DNA of 64,000 nt from G963678255 sp963678255 (GTDB lineage Bacteria > Cloacimonadota > Cloacimonadia > Cloacimonadales > WRIO01). The translations under genes were made by a program, and so were the position numbers. Shown here in pieces: positions 36,401 to 45,798 of this stretch; within the stretch, counting starts at the first letter, position 1, and each line of letters starts with the position of its first letter. Location: NCBI GenBank assembly GCA_963678255.2, contig OY782778.1:186001-250000 (forward strand). Direction: 5' to 3'. Under the pieces are notes generated by a model. It saw only the letters and a program-made list of their open reading frames with translations. It ran no database searches and had not been told where the DNA came from.

Positions 36401-37055
36401 CAAATGGATCAAGTAAACTTACAATTTTCATGTTGGTGAAATCAGAAGATAAGGAAGTCGCAGCCATGTACCCAAGAAAAAGACTAATTGCTCCAATATA
36501 AGCATTTATAAGTTTTCTGGAAAACAAGGCTAACATAAAGAAGATGGATCCTGTGAAAAGAAGGTTAGGGATGATAAATAGATAATAGGGTTGTAAATAG
36601 GATAATAAGTGATTAGGTCCAATCTTGGTTGCTTCCAGATAAGGCATGAGTGTGGCTATAAAAAAACCAATCCCAATCGAAGAAAATATGAATAAATTAA
36701 CTAATACAGCACTTAAAAACTTGCCTATTATAAAGGTTGATTTTTTGATCGGTTTTGTAAAAAACAAAGAAAAACTATTTTCTTCAAATTCTTTTACGGC
36801 TGTATTGCCAAATACGGAAGCTACAATGATGAGTGAAAAATAAAACAAAGCTACAGTTAACATACTAATCGTAACAGGTGTATTAACAAAAACATTCTCA
36901 CCACTTCTAAACATGTTCACCTGTGCTCCTGGTATCGCACCACCAGCTACATTCATGATTAAAAAACTTAAAGAAAAGAATATAAAGAAATATACATATG
37001 TTGAAATGAGTTTAAACCGATACCTTAGTTCATTCTGAATGATTTTAAAAATCAT
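33432..37055 (-). CDS. ABC transporter permease fused to M1-family aminopeptidase
   Basis: 1207 residues. The first 580 or so hold about a dozen membrane helices in two blocks, each like an ABC-2 permease (for example YFSLIIVASVFGNTAVKEFE ... FFTKPIKKSTFIIGKFLSAV, repeated later as ERINKSDQIMDTMPFKD). The last half is a periplasmic M1 peptidase domain with the zinc site HEVSHQWW (His936, Glu937, His940) and Glu960 in SEALAQY. This permease-peptidase fusion is a known family in FCB-group bacteria, but its substrate is not. The start overlaps the stop of the ATPase gene by one base (TAATG), so the pair forms one transporter. Confidence 0.92.
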   Translation of the reverse strand: MIFKIIQNELRYRFKLISTYVYFFIFFSLSFLIMNVAGGAIPGAQVNMFRSGENVFVNTPVTISMLTVALFYFSLIIVASVFGNTAVKEFEENSFSLFFTKPIKKSTFIIGKFLSAVLVNLFIFSSIGIGFFIATLMPYLEATKIGPNHLLSYLQPYYLFIIPNLLFTGSIFFMLALFSRKLINAYIGAISLFLGYMAATSLSSDFTNMKIVSLLDPFGLSTGMLLVRYWSPAQINTDLFSIQGDLLYNRLLWIGIGLIIFITFLKLFKMSYTIDFKKKVVKQKKAMKIPEITLVKNIKLNYNKVLYPLYRWTIYEFKSIVSNLYFLIIIVGYLFFLITTATQLGSVYGTTTYPVTYIILEMLTGNYLLFSLIVSTFYAGELIWKERINKSDQIMDTMPFKDGIAFFSKLFSILLVQLLLVSFIIIVGVITQAVQGYYHFHFSQYFFDLFILRFPSIIVYALLAMFMQVIFNNKYVGYFAVIAVYGLLMVMGMLSITHNLLMFNSAPSFSYSEMNGYGHYLLGFFSFKFYWFLFSFILGLIGLKLWLRGKETSLMIRYKNSQNNKKITNKVIYLTIGLFLVVGGYLFYNTNILNEYHRPKTYEKIYAKYEKKYKYLNKLVQPRITDVSVKLDLTPSTRDISVKGKYVLKNKTNNVIKNIVVNYNPEIKDYQLTFSSKTVLLQKDKDFGLSIYKLENPLLPGDSISLAFQGNYREKGISNERASTSLVNNGTFLHNDFFPSIGYNSSYELQGVDARKQQGLPKKERMAKIDNQKARNNVYVSSDADWVNFEAVISTENGQIAIAPGDLIKDWVEGNRHYYHYKLNSPALNFFTFVSGRYEVKKGHAKGVDIEIYYHKDHTYNIDTMLTAAEKSLTYCIENFNSYPHKVLRIVEVPRYISYAQSIPTMIPFSEGLGFIAKVNPDNPKDVDYPYYVTAHEVSHQWWAHQVIGADVQGSTIMSEALAQYTSLMCMKQKYGKEKMGRFLRYELDSYLQGRSNESRSELPLYLVENQQYIHYNKGSLVMYSLQDLIGEKQVNEALGKFCKDFAYRNPPYPISTDFLPYIYDAMPDSLKSIGHDLFEKIVLFDYGIKDLNIKEINKTNYQLTIQTENKKVEADSMGKEVERPLNEYVDIAVYNEDNPIPVLIQKIHIYDKKQKIIFNVKTKPEKVIIDPYCELIDKNRENNEKTTGFKKVKKEKKEKVSAKVTL

Positions 37056-37930
37056 TATTCCCTCCCAGAACTAATATAATGGAAATAGACATCTTCCAAA
37101 TTTGGTTCTGCACAGATAAATCCATTATCCAAAGGTGTGTCAGAATAGACTCTTACTTCTGTTTTTCCTGTAAAAAGTTTTGATGTTAATAACTTATATT
37201 GTTTCTTTACTGATTCAAGCTCTTTCTTATCTATGATCTTCTTCCATACTTTTTCATGCATACTGTCGATAGCTTTAGCCGGTTCTCCATTAAACAACAC
37301 AGTTCCCTGATCTACTATCGCCATTTTTGTACAAAGCTCACTAACATCATCAACTATGTGTGTAGAAAGAATAATTATGATATTCTCACCAATTTCACTT
37401 AGTAAATTATGAAATCTGACACGTTCAGAAGGATCAAGTCCCGCAGTCGGTTCATCTACTATTAAAAGTTTAGGGTTTCCAATTAATGCTTGTGCTATCC
37501 CAAAACGCTGCCTCATACCGCCTGAAAAGGTCCCTAAATTCTTCTTTCTGTGTTCATAAAGATTTGTTTGCACTAACAGATTTCTGACAACTTCTTTTCT
37601 TTGTTTATTATCTACGACTCCTTTTAACACTGCAAAGAAATCAAGCATTTCTTCTGCTTTGGCTTTTGGATCCAAACCAAAATCTTGAGGCAAATAACCT
37701 AATATCTTTCTGATTTCGTGCTTTTCTTTTAACACATCCAATCCATCAAAATGAATACTTCCCTGATCAGCCTCCTGTAAAGTGGCTATTGTTCTCATTA
37801 AAGTTGATTTACCAGCTCCATTAGGTCCTAACAATCCAAACATTCCTGTTGAAATATCTAATGACAGGTTGTTCAAAGCCTGAACTCCATTGGAATATGT
37901 TTTTGACAGGTTTTTTATTTCCAAGAACAT
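37055..37930 (-). CDS. ABC transporter ATP-binding protein
   Basis: 291 residues, cytoplasmic ATPase partner of the downstream permease-peptidase. Walker A GPNGAGKSTL near residue 35, Q-loop GYLPQDFGL, signature FSGGMRQRFGIAQAL, Walker B LLIVDEPTAGLDP and H-loop ILSTHIVDD are all intact. The C-terminal 70 residues are a short accessory domain. AGGAG stands seven bases before the ATG. It is the first full gene of the operon; a 16-codon frame lies just upstream (37953-38003). Confidence 0.95.
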   Translation of the reverse strand: MFLEIKNLSKTYSNGVQALNNLSLDISTGMFGLLGPNGAGKSTLMRTIATLQEADQGSIHFDGLDVLKEKHEIRKILGYLPQDFGLDPKAKAEEMLDFFAVLKGVVDNKQRKEVVRNLLVQTNLYEHRKKNLGTFSGGMRQRFGIAQALIGNPKLLIVDEPTAGLDPSERVRFHNLLSEIGENIIIILSTHIVDDVSELCTKMAIVDQGTVLFNGEPAKAIDSMHEKVWKKIIDKKELESVKKQYKLLTSKLFTGKTEVRVYSDTPLDNGFICAEPNLEDVYFHYISSGRE

Positions 37931-37952
37931 ATTATACTCCTAATATTCTTTT

Positions 37953-38003
37953 TTAATTTAAAACGCATTCTTCGTGCCAATTAATTTTTCTTGCTTTCTT
38001 CAT
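37953..38003 (-). CDS. possible 16-codon leader ORF before the ABC operon
   Basis: The minus strand has AGGAG, six bases, then ATG and a frame reading MKKARKINWHEECVLN before its stop, 22 bp ahead of the ATPase start. The ribosome binding site is good, so it may be translated. It could be a small protein, a leader peptide or the remnant of a larger gene; nothing identifies it. Confidence 0.25.
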   Translation of the reverse strand: MKKARKINWHEECVLN

Positions 38004-38123
38004 TTTAACTCCTAAATCATTTAAAAATTGTTTTATATAGAATGGGTTTATACTCAGTATTAGATTTATCAGTAAAAAATGCTATATGACCAAGACTAAA
38101 AATTATATCATAAATATATAATT

Positions 38124-38153
38124 AAAAAAGGAGTAAGCCAGATGGCTCACTCC
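38124..38153 (-). terminator. terminator of the 38175-42098 gene
   Basis: On the minus strand GGAGTGAGCC-ATCT-GGCTTACTCC followed by six T. Confidence 0.92.
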
Positions 38154-38174
38154 TATAAGATAAGCTTGTTTATA

Positions 38175-41100
38175 TTACTTTAATAAAGTAATTTTTTTTA
38201 CATTGGTTGTTTTTCCATTTACTTTTAAACGAACAAAATAAATGTTTGATGCACATGACTTCTGTCTGTTATCTTTTCCATTCCAAATTATAGTATGATC
38301 TCCAGCTTTTAAAGTTTCATTTACTAATGAACGAACTTTTTGGCCTTTGATATTATAGACAGCTAATTCAACTTTCCCAGATTTTGGTAAGTTAAAGAAT
38401 AGATTTGTGTTTGGATTGAAAGGATTTGGATAAGCTTTTAGTGATAATGGTTTAGCTGTGACATCCTGATTGCTTACAAATTCATTACCAATTCTGATTT
38501 TACCACTCACCAAACCAACGGCGCTTGGAGCATAAGTATATGAGCCATTAGTATGAATGATATGTTCTTCATTATTGATAACGATTCTAGCCGAATAATT
38601 TGTTGGGAATTTGCTTCTGTCAACGGTAAAAGTAATTGGTGCTAAATCAGTGATATTGATTTTGAAATCTACTTCTTTGAATTCTGCTTCTGTTGTTGTA
38701 AAAGGTTGAACAAAATAGGTATTTAATTTACTAAACCCATATTCATTCGCAACTGGATCTACAGGAATATAGAATGATAAATTTGGCATATTAGGTTTTT
38801 TGGGTGGTTCAGGAGAATCGTATTCAATATCAATGGATGAGTTTTTATTAAATGTAGAACCGATAATGATTTCATCTGTATCAATACCTGTTTGTTCTGC
38901 TAAGATTTTGGCTTCCCAAACACTGTTCTTTTCAATATTAGCTCCAGCTAAATTGTATGGTGTGAAAATACATTGCAAGGTTACATCTGTATTTTGTCTT
39001 GAATAGATAAAGAAAGATTCATAAGGATTGATCACACTGGTGGACATATATTTTCCATCTCTATATACATAAACATTGGGTCCTAAGATTTCTTGTTGTA
39101 GCAATTCGCCATAGGTATAAGTATTTGGTCCTAAAACAAATTTTAAATCTTTAACATTATAAGGACAATAATGAGGATTGCCTAAAAGATTCCATCCAAT
39201 ATTTAATGTTTTCTGGATTTCTTCAGTGAAGATTTGATAAGAAAGGTTTAGATTATAACTGGATTGAGTATTCAGAGCATATCCAACATTATGAGATAAC
39301 TGTGTGCTGGTCGTATAAATTGAATCTAAGAAAGTATAAGCAACAGCATTCGGTCCAAATTGATTTACATTTACAAGATTTTGATAAAATGGATTAGATA
39401 TTAAATTCAAACCATTTTGAATATCAAAGCTGAGGGTGCTTGGAAGAATTCCTATTGTGTAAGGAGATTCAGCAAGGATATGTTCTCCATCTTGGGCATT
39501 ACAACGAACATAAAGCTTAGCATAATGAAGTGTTCGGTTATCTGGCACATTAAACTGGAATGTTGTTGCATCAGCTGCAAGATTTGAAGCTACAAATAAA
39601 CTGTCAGTATCATTTTTTAGATACAAATCTATTGAGCTGTTTAGGAATGAAAAACCAACTGTCCAAGCAAAAGATATAGCATTTCCTGATCTGTAAACTC
39701 GGTTAGTCCCTTCAGATACTGTAGGTGTTGGCTGGAAATTACCCCAAATTAATTGGAAAGTTCTCTCATTTGCATTAGCAACGGTAAAGCTATAATCGGT
39801 AGTTTCAAGGTTTGTAAAAACTCCTGTTGTTAAATCTCTTAGGTAAAGTTTTTCAGTATTTCTGTTAAAGTTATTAGATACACTGAAAGTCAAAGGTTGG
39901 TTTAACTGATTGGACTTAGCTTTGATGACAAAAACTTTATATTCGTTATTGGTGTTATAATCGCCATAAGTTTCAAGATTTAGGTAATCACCATAGTTTG
40001 ACCAATATTGTTCATAAAATGCAGCAAACACATAGTCTCCAGATACAGATGAAGAACGAACGATATCAAAGTTAGTATTTTTTCCATCAGTAGCAAACAT
40101 GTTTTTACTAAATTTTAAAGAATCAGTCATTGTATTAGATTGATTATTTAAGTAAAGTGTATAAACAGGTTGTAATTGAGCTTGGGGCTGATAATAGTGC
40201 GGGGTAATAAAGTTTGATGCGTTTACCGCGCTAATTCTGTAGGTATAGACAGTGTTATTGCTCACATTCGCATCGTCATAGCTATAGTAAACATTACTAG
40301 CAGTATTTCCAACTAAAGAAGGTGTAGAATTCCAATCTGCTATCTGAACAAAGTTGGAACTTCCAGATTTTCTTTCAATTTTAAATCCTTGATTTTGATT
40401 TTGGGTAACTGCCAGCCATTTTACTGTTATTTTGTTCTCATTACCAAAAGCATATACCTGATCAATATTTGCAGGACCCGTTGTTCCTACAACCTGAGGA
40501 GATAAATCTGAAACATTATTATTGTAGTCTTTTGCTCTGATTTTGAAATAATAATTTTGATTTGGCAATAAACCTGTTACACTAATTTGATTACAAAGTA
40601 AGGAACCTAATTCAGAGTTATTGGTTCTGTCAAAAACAGTATAATTGGTTTCAGTGAGAGGTTGTGTGGCATACAAAATTTCATATGAGTAAAAATCATA
40701 AGAATCTATTGGATCCCAACCTAAACGAATATAATTGAAAGAGTCAGAAACTTTTGCAAAGTTTTGTGGAGTAGTTGGTATTTGATTGTCATTATTTGCT
40801 GTCATTTCAGGGATAACAGTTGCCATACCATCAACCCATTTTGAATAATATTCGACCGCATTATCAAAAAGTTTTTCTCTGTTATATGTCCCTGTCTGAG
40901 GATCATATCCATAAAACCAGTAATAGTTATTGGTATTTTGAGTATAACAATTTGGTAATTCATCCATTTCAATATGGAAGAAAGGATCAAAACGATCCCA
41001 GTCTGACCAGTTTTCCCAAGATTTATTCTGTTGAACATTTTGTAAAAATCCTGGTAAATCAATATAATTGCTTACTTGAACACTACTGTCATTTTCAACT

Positions 41101-42098
41101 ACAGTAAAAGGATATGTATCATACCAGACACTAATATAATCATCTAAATCTACCTGAGAGTGAACACCAATGGAGTTTTGTGGGAAAACAACATGACCTA
41201 AAGTGTTCAACATATCATGTTTTGATGAAGAAAGATCACGGGTGGGAAGGTTCGGATTGGTTCTGGTATTCCCAACAGATAATTGTAAACTTGGATAGCC
41301 TGCATGCCTGTTCCAATCATAACTATGTATTTGGGCACTAAATTCTCTGGTGTTAAATTGTGTACGGACATTATCACAGAATAATGCATAGGCTTTACTG
41401 AAAGGATGATTAGCAATTCGTGATGGATCACTTAAAGATTTTGAGTTTGTATAAGGAGGTGAAGATGTGGACCATAAAACTTCTCTGCCTGCTCCTGCGA
41501 TTAAAAGGTATTTGCCTTGCCATTCGACAAATGCTCTGTAAGCAACAGGTGGTGCAATAAAGTCATCTGTAGGGTGACATACATCAACAATGACTGGTTG
41601 AGGAGCATCTGGCCAACAAACATATAATCCCCAACCTTTACTGAATGAACCAATTTCATCATCATTAGGATCATCAGGAGTATTGTTGTTATCTACATAA
41701 GTAAGATTTAGATTTTCTCTTAACATATTATACTGTCTTCCTGTATCTGTATCGTGGAAGATTACAACAGTATAAGGCATGTTGTTGTTTGTTAAAATGG
41801 TTTGAGCTACTTCCAAATCTCCATTAATAAAGGAAGAGACTGCAGTTTCCCAAACAGATAATTCTGACGCATTCGGCGTTACATAAGCACCAAAACCAGT
41901 TAACTGACGATCAAATGGAGCGTACAGATTGTAGTTTGGTATTGCTATACCTTCAGATATATGGCTAATCCAATTGTCATACTGACAAGAAGGTGCTGAG
42001 CCATACAGGAAGGCTTTAAATGAAGCTGTTTCTTCTACAACAGCTAATAGATGAAAAGAAACTAAGATGCTTAATAGTAAAAATACTATTTTTTTCAT
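38175..42098 (-). CDS. large secreted protein with FN3 domains and sorting tail
   Basis: 1307 residues. Signal peptide MKKIVFLLLSILVSFHLLA. Residues about 25-430 are a globular domain I cannot assign; it contains TVVIFHDTDTGRQYNML, IVDVCHPTDDFIAPP, LIAGAGREVLW and IHSYDWNRHAGYPSL, where the repeated His/Asp residues suggest a metal-dependent hydrolase. Two fibronectin-III-like domains follow (about 434-640: IRLGWDPIDSYDFYSYEI and ITVKWLAV), then beta-sandwich segments and the tail YPNPFNPNTNLFFNLP, LAVYNIKGQKVRSL, WNGKDNRQKSCASNIYF. It has its own promoter and terminator. It would be exported across both membranes and attached at the surface or released. Confidence 0.75.
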   Translation of the reverse strand: MKKIVFLLLSILVSFHLLAVVEETASFKAFLYGSAPSCQYDNWISHISEGIAIPNYNLYAPFDRQLTGFGAYVTPNASELSVWETAVSSFINGDLEVAQTILTNNNMPYTVVIFHDTDTGRQYNMLRENLNLTYVDNNNTPDDPNDDEIGSFSKGWGLYVCWPDAPQPVIVDVCHPTDDFIAPPVAYRAFVEWQGKYLLIAGAGREVLWSTSSPPYTNSKSLSDPSRIANHPFSKAYALFCDNVRTQFNTREFSAQIHSYDWNRHAGYPSLQLSVGNTRTNPNLPTRDLSSSKHDMLNTLGHVVFPQNSIGVHSQVDLDDYISVWYDTYPFTVVENDSSVQVSNYIDLPGFLQNVQQNKSWENWSDWDRFDPFFHIEMDELPNCYTQNTNNYYWFYGYDPQTGTYNREKLFDNAVEYYSKWVDGMATVIPEMTANNDNQIPTTPQNFAKVSDSFNYIRLGWDPIDSYDFYSYEILYATQPLTETNYTVFDRTNNSELGSLLCNQISVTGLLPNQNYYFKIRAKDYNNNVSDLSPQVVGTTGPANIDQVYAFGNENKITVKWLAVTQNQNQGFKIERKSGSSNFVQIADWNSTPSLVGNTASNVYYSYDDANVSNNTVYTYRISAVNASNFITPHYYQPQAQLQPVYTLYLNNQSNTMTDSLKFSKNMFATDGKNTNFDIVRSSSVSGDYVFAAFYEQYWSNYGDYLNLETYGDYNTNNEYKVFVIKAKSNQLNQPLTFSVSNNFNRNTEKLYLRDLTTGVFTNLETTDYSFTVANANERTFQLIWGNFQPTPTVSEGTNRVYRSGNAISFAWTVGFSFLNSSIDLYLKNDTDSLFVASNLAADATTFQFNVPDNRTLHYAKLYVRCNAQDGEHILAESPYTIGILPSTLSFDIQNGLNLISNPFYQNLVNVNQFGPNAVAYTFLDSIYTTSTQLSHNVGYALNTQSSYNLNLSYQIFTEEIQKTLNIGWNLLGNPHYCPYNVKDLKFVLGPNTYTYGELLQQEILGPNVYVYRDGKYMSTSVINPYESFFIYSRQNTDVTLQCIFTPYNLAGANIEKNSVWEAKILAEQTGIDTDEIIIGSTFNKNSSIDIEYDSPEPPKKPNMPNLSFYIPVDPVANEYGFSKLNTYFVQPFTTTEAEFKEVDFKINITDLAPITFTVDRSKFPTNYSARIVINNEEHIIHTNGSYTYAPSAVGLVSGKIRIGNEFVSNQDVTAKPLSLKAYPNPFNPNTNLFFNLPKSGKVELAVYNIKGQKVRSLVNETLKAGDHTIIWNGKDNRQKSCASNIYFVRLKVNGKTTNVKKITLLK

Positions 42099-42178
42099 AA
42101 TCCTATCCCCTTTATTTTGATATATTGACTAAAATTTATTGAAAGAAACATTCCATTTCTCTCTTATATATTTGAACA

Positions 42179-42207
42179 ATAATAGAATAATACAGAAAAA
42201 GTGTAAA
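42179..42207 (-). promoter_or_regulatory. promoter of the 38175-42098 gene
   Basis: On the minus strand TTTACA (42207-42202), 17-bp spacer, TATTAT (42184-42179), about 80 bp before the start codon. Confidence 0.65.
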
Positions 42208-42248
42208 GATATATTTTATGTTTTTGCCAATTACTCTTATTTAATGAT

Positions 42249-43391
42249 TTATTCATGATGATCCAAAGATTTTGTCGTTAAAAATATAGCATTTTGAAGA
42301 TTATATAAATCCTGATCTGTGTGGTAAGCCGATAAGGAAAATCGTATTGTTCCTTTATCCTTTGTCTTTAAATATTGATGTGCCAAAGGAGAACAGTGTA
42401 AACCTGCCCTAGTAACAATTTGATGATTATTCAGTAATAATTCTGCTATCTCAGAACAATCATGATATAATGGGTATAGTGAAAACAGATAGCCTTGATG
42501 CTGATAATCTTTAGCTTTAATTAATTCAAAAATCTCCAAAGTATCAATACTTTTTAATAATGTATAAAAAGCATTATCAGAGAATATTTTTTTGGGAGGG
42601 TTTTTTAAAGCTGCATTTAAACCAAAAATGCCAACGATGTTGGGCGTTCCTGCTTCAAATTTATCAGGTGAAAATTCTGGCATTGTAATAGATTCAGAAA
42701 AGCTTCCTGTTCCACCTTCAATCAGAGTGTCCACTAATTGTGGATTTCTAATAAAAAGCCCTCCTGTTCCAGGAGGACCATATAAACTCTTATGACCTGT
42801 AAATGCTAAAAAATCGATATTCCAAGCATCGCAGAATATTGATGTTTGTCCAAGAGATTGTGCAACATCTACTAAAATAGGAATATCTGGCATACTTTTT
42901 TTAATTTCATGAATTGGTTGTATTAATCCATTCACATTTGATTGATGAGAAACTACTATGAGTTTCGTATTTTTTTTGATAAAGGGTCTAATTTGATCTA
43001 CTAAAATGAATCCATCTGGATCAGCAGGTAAAAAGTCGAAGGTAATATTCTTATTTAAGCACAGGTTATTTAAACAACGAGCAACTGCGTTATGCTCTAA
43101 AGGTGAAATTAAAACATGATCATTTGGTTTTAAAAATCCTTTTAAAATCGTGTTTATTGCTTGTGTTGCATTTAGCGTGAACGTTATATTTTCAATAAGA
43201 TTTGTTTGAATCAGGTTTGCCACCAGTTCTCTTGTTTCATAAAACAAACGAGCAATTGATAGACAGTTTTTGCTAGTGGATCTTCCGTAACTTCCACCAA
43301 TCTCATTCAAATATTGAAGCATGGCTTCTCCTACCTCTAAAGGCTTAGGAAAGCTGGTCGCTCCATTATCAAAGTATGTATTCAAATTCAT
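42249..43391 (-). CDS. class V aminotransferase, cysteine-desulfurase-like
   Basis: 380 residues. The N-terminus NTYFDNGATSFPKP is the hallmark of the cysteine desulfurase-like branch of class V PLP enzymes (the EF2568/CsdA-like family). Further signatures are LISPLEHNAVARCL, VVSHQSNVNGLIQPI, VDVAQSLGQ and the PLP lysine in AFTGHKSLYGPPGTGG (Lys near 205). The cysteine region near RAGLHCSPLAHQYL fits sulfur transfer. It likely mobilises sulfur from cysteine or selenocysteine. The start overlaps the upstream gene stop by one base. It is the last gene of the six-gene operon. Confidence 0.88.
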   Translation of the reverse strand: MNLNTYFDNGATSFPKPLEVGEAMLQYLNEIGGSYGRSTSKNCLSIARLFYETRELVANLIQTNLIENITFTLNATQAINTILKGFLKPNDHVLISPLEHNAVARCLNNLCLNKNITFDFLPADPDGFILVDQIRPFIKKNTKLIVVSHQSNVNGLIQPIHEIKKSMPDIPILVDVAQSLGQTSIFCDAWNIDFLAFTGHKSLYGPPGTGGLFIRNPQLVDTLIEGGTGSFSESITMPEFSPDKFEAGTPNIVGIFGLNAALKNPPKKIFSDNAFYTLLKSIDTLEIFELIKAKDYQHQGYLFSLYPLYHDCSEIAELLLNNHQIVTRAGLHCSPLAHQYLKTKDKGTIRFSLSAYHTDQDLYNLQNAIFLTTKSLDHHE

Positions 43392-44839
43392 TAAAACTTA
43401 ATGGCTGTAAAAATTGAAACGGATTTAATGGTCTCATCTTTTCCCTGAATTTTTCCGTCTCCATTTCTGTCTTCAAAGGTATAACGATGATCGAAATTTA
43501 TGGAGACACCATCAGAAATATTAAAACCAATGACATAACCCATGATCGTACTTGGGGTCTTATATTCAGATAAATCATTAACATTGTCCTGAGAATAATA
43601 TACTTTTGCAGTGGATACTTTCGGGATTAGGTTCTCTTTGATAGAAACAGAACCTCGGAGAGATTTTGCACAAAGGGAGTCACCTCTTAAATCTTGATAG
43701 TTCACCGATAATACAACCAATTTGAATAGATCAAAAGAGAGCCCTGCATAATAACCATTCATAGCTTCAATTGTATCAAGAAATTGACTTTTTTTTATGA
43801 TATGAGAACCAAATGTTCTAGCTCTTTCAATTTCATAAGTTTGGTTAAAATAACCAAACAGGAATTTTTCATTGGCATGTCTATATTCAGCAGTAGCAGT
43901 GACAGGGCCAATTTTAAAACGAACTCCAGGGAACGAAAAGCCTGAGCCGTAATTAATTATTTTTGCAATTTGAGTATAAACATCCAGTTTAAGCAAATCG
44001 GTTTCCAATAAAGCATAACCTGCATCCATCCCCATGATGGTAACTGTTGAAGAAGAGTCTGCGTACTGAGGCAAACCTTCTCGTTTGGTAGAATCAACAA
44101 TTCCAGCATCAAATAGTGTTTGTAAAGTAATGTCGGCATTGGGGTAGCCAGCTAAATCCTGTTCCCATTTTTCCCGTTCAACCACAAGGTCTTTATCATT
44201 GGGATATTTATCAATAGCGTCTGGATAGCCATCGTTATCTGTATCAAACAGTCCATTGTATTCATTAAAATCAGAGGCTAGGAAGCCCCCAATTTTCAGT
44301 TTTCCCATTGTTTGATAAGTTCCTCTCAACCCTAAAACCATTCCAGGATTGTCCTGCAAAAACTCTTTAAAATTGTTTATAAAAAGTTCTCCACCAATTT
44401 TATCAAACTGGAAGGAAGATTCCATTCCAATTCTTTTATAGGTGGGATATTGAATCATGTTTGAATAATTGTCCACAGCAATACCATAACCTAAAGTGCT
44501 GTTTTCCAATCCGCCCACCTTTAAATAAAAAGGATCTCCTTTATGAGCCCATCGGATATAATAAATTTTATCAAGGTAGTCTTGAAACTCATCCCAATCC
44601 TCTTTTCTGACATTTCCCTGATCATCAATATAGAGTTGTATGTCTAATCCAAAACCAATTTTCCAAAAAGGTAAATCAGCTCTTAATCCAATTTGTTGAA
44701 AGTTTTGTCCATTCATGGTGGTCGCACCAACTATTATACTTCCTCCCATTTTTTCATCTTCTTCTCCATTAGCAAAGCATAAAGAAACGATTGAGATGAA
44801 CAGGATTATGATTAATAATTGTTTTGTAGTAGAGTTCAT
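43391..44839 (-). CDS. putative outer-membrane beta-barrel protein
   Basis: 482 residues. Signal peptide MNSTTKQLLIIILFISIVSL-CFA. The mature protein is made of amphipathic strands and tight turns (GGSIIVGATTMNG, IGFGLDIQLYID, LKVGGLENSTLGYG, VGPVTATAEYRH-like) and ends in a terminal Phe (SVSIFTAIKF), as outer-membrane barrels do. An internal DTDNDGYPDAIDKYPNDKD segment near residue 200 is a calcium-binding thrombospondin-3-type repeat in an outside loop. Family unknown. It overlaps the upstream radical SAM gene by 4 bp. Confidence 0.7.
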   Translation of the reverse strand: MNSTTKQLLIIILFISIVSLCFANGEEDEKMGGSIIVGATTMNGQNFQQIGLRADLPFWKIGFGLDIQLYIDDQGNVRKEDWDEFQDYLDKIYYIRWAHKGDPFYLKVGGLENSTLGYGIAVDNYSNMIQYPTYKRIGMESSFQFDKIGGELFINNFKEFLQDNPGMVLGLRGTYQTMGKLKIGGFLASDFNEYNGLFDTDNDGYPDAIDKYPNDKDLVVEREKWEQDLAGYPNADITLQTLFDAGIVDSTKREGLPQYADSSSTVTIMGMDAGYALLETDLLKLDVYTQIAKIINYGSGFSFPGVRFKIGPVTATAEYRHANEKFLFGYFNQTYEIERARTFGSHIIKKSQFLDTIEAMNGYYAGLSFDLFKLVVLSVNYQDLRGDSLCAKSLRGSVSIKENLIPKVSTAKVYYSQDNVNDLSEYKTPSTIMGYVIGFNISDGVSINFDHRYTFEDRNGDGKIQGKDETIKSVSIFTAIKF

Positions 44840-45786
44840 TTGACCTCCCCGATTATTGCATAATACTTGTTTGTTTTATCTTCTTTAATCTCTCCGATTT
44901 TGTTTTCTTTAATCAGAATTGATAAATATTTTAAAATAGTATTTATATGAATGGATAGTGTAGAAGACAGCTCTTCTAAACTGCAAGGGACTAATTTTAC
45001 TAAATTAAAAATATTATCCATTACTGTTTTTTGATATAAAGGCGATTGAAGATTATAATTTATTTTTGCAATAATTTCCACATTAAGTGGAGATAATTTT
45101 GTAGCAATAGCATCAAGAGATTCTCTTGAAGAACTTTGTACCCAGCTCTCTGTTCCTGGTCTGTCTAGAGAATTTAATTGAACGATATCAGGTTTGATTT
45201 TTATGCAAGCTTGTTTTAGTTTTTCAATTTCTTCATCTGTATCATTAATGTTCGGGATGATAAAGATTTCCAGCCACATAGGTTTATGAAAGATTTTTCT
45301 AAATTCGATTAATCCATTAATTAGCATATCAGCAGTTAATCCTTCAACGTGCCGATTTATAGTCTGAAATATCTCTGGACTAACAGCATCTAAGGAAGGC
45401 AGAATTAAATCTATATCCTGAATTTGAAAACGTAGGGTATCATCCCATAAAAGCGTACTATTTGTAATTAAAGCAATTTTGTATTGGGGATAATTATTTT
45501 TTAGGAAGGAAATAAGTTTGTCAATCTGATTATGTAGAGTAGGTTCTCCTCCACCAGACAAAGTGATATAATCAAGTTGGGGATTATTTGATAGGAAATT
45601 ATCTAGTTCTGCGAGAATTTCATCAATTGAAGAATAATTGTCTCGTTTTAAAGTGAGATTGTTGGTTCTTCCCACTTCACAATAGACACAATCAAGAGAA
45701 CAAACTTTATATGGAACCAGATCAACCCCTAAAGATAAACCCAGCCTCCTGGATAAGACAGGTCCAAATAAATATTTAAATTGCAT
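44836..45786 (-). CDS. radical SAM protein (COG0731-like) with C-terminal winged helix
   Basis: 316 residues. The cluster motif is CSLDCVYCEVG (CxxxCxxC, residues about 29-36), preceded by FGPVLSRRLGLSLGVD, which marks the COG0731 group of MoaA-like proteins, and followed by YITLSGGGEPTLH and ALITNSTLLW. The last 70 residues (CSLEELSSTLSIHINTILKY...) look like a winged helix. The reaction is unknown. Confidence 0.85.
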   Translation of the reverse strand: MQFKYLFGPVLSRRLGLSLGVDLVPYKVCSLDCVYCEVGRTNNLTLKRDNYSSIDEILAELDNFLSNNPQLDYITLSGGGEPTLHNQIDKLISFLKNNYPQYKIALITNSTLLWDDTLRFQIQDIDLILPSLDAVSPEIFQTINRHVEGLTADMLINGLIEFRKIFHKPMWLEIFIIPNINDTDEEIEKLKQACIKIKPDIVQLNSLDRPGTESWVQSSSRESLDAIATKLSPLNVEIIAKINYNLQSPLYQKTVMDNIFNLVKLVPCSLEELSSTLSIHINTILKYLSILIKENKIGEIKEDKTNKYYAIIGEVK

Positions 45787-45798
45787 ATAAACCTGAAA

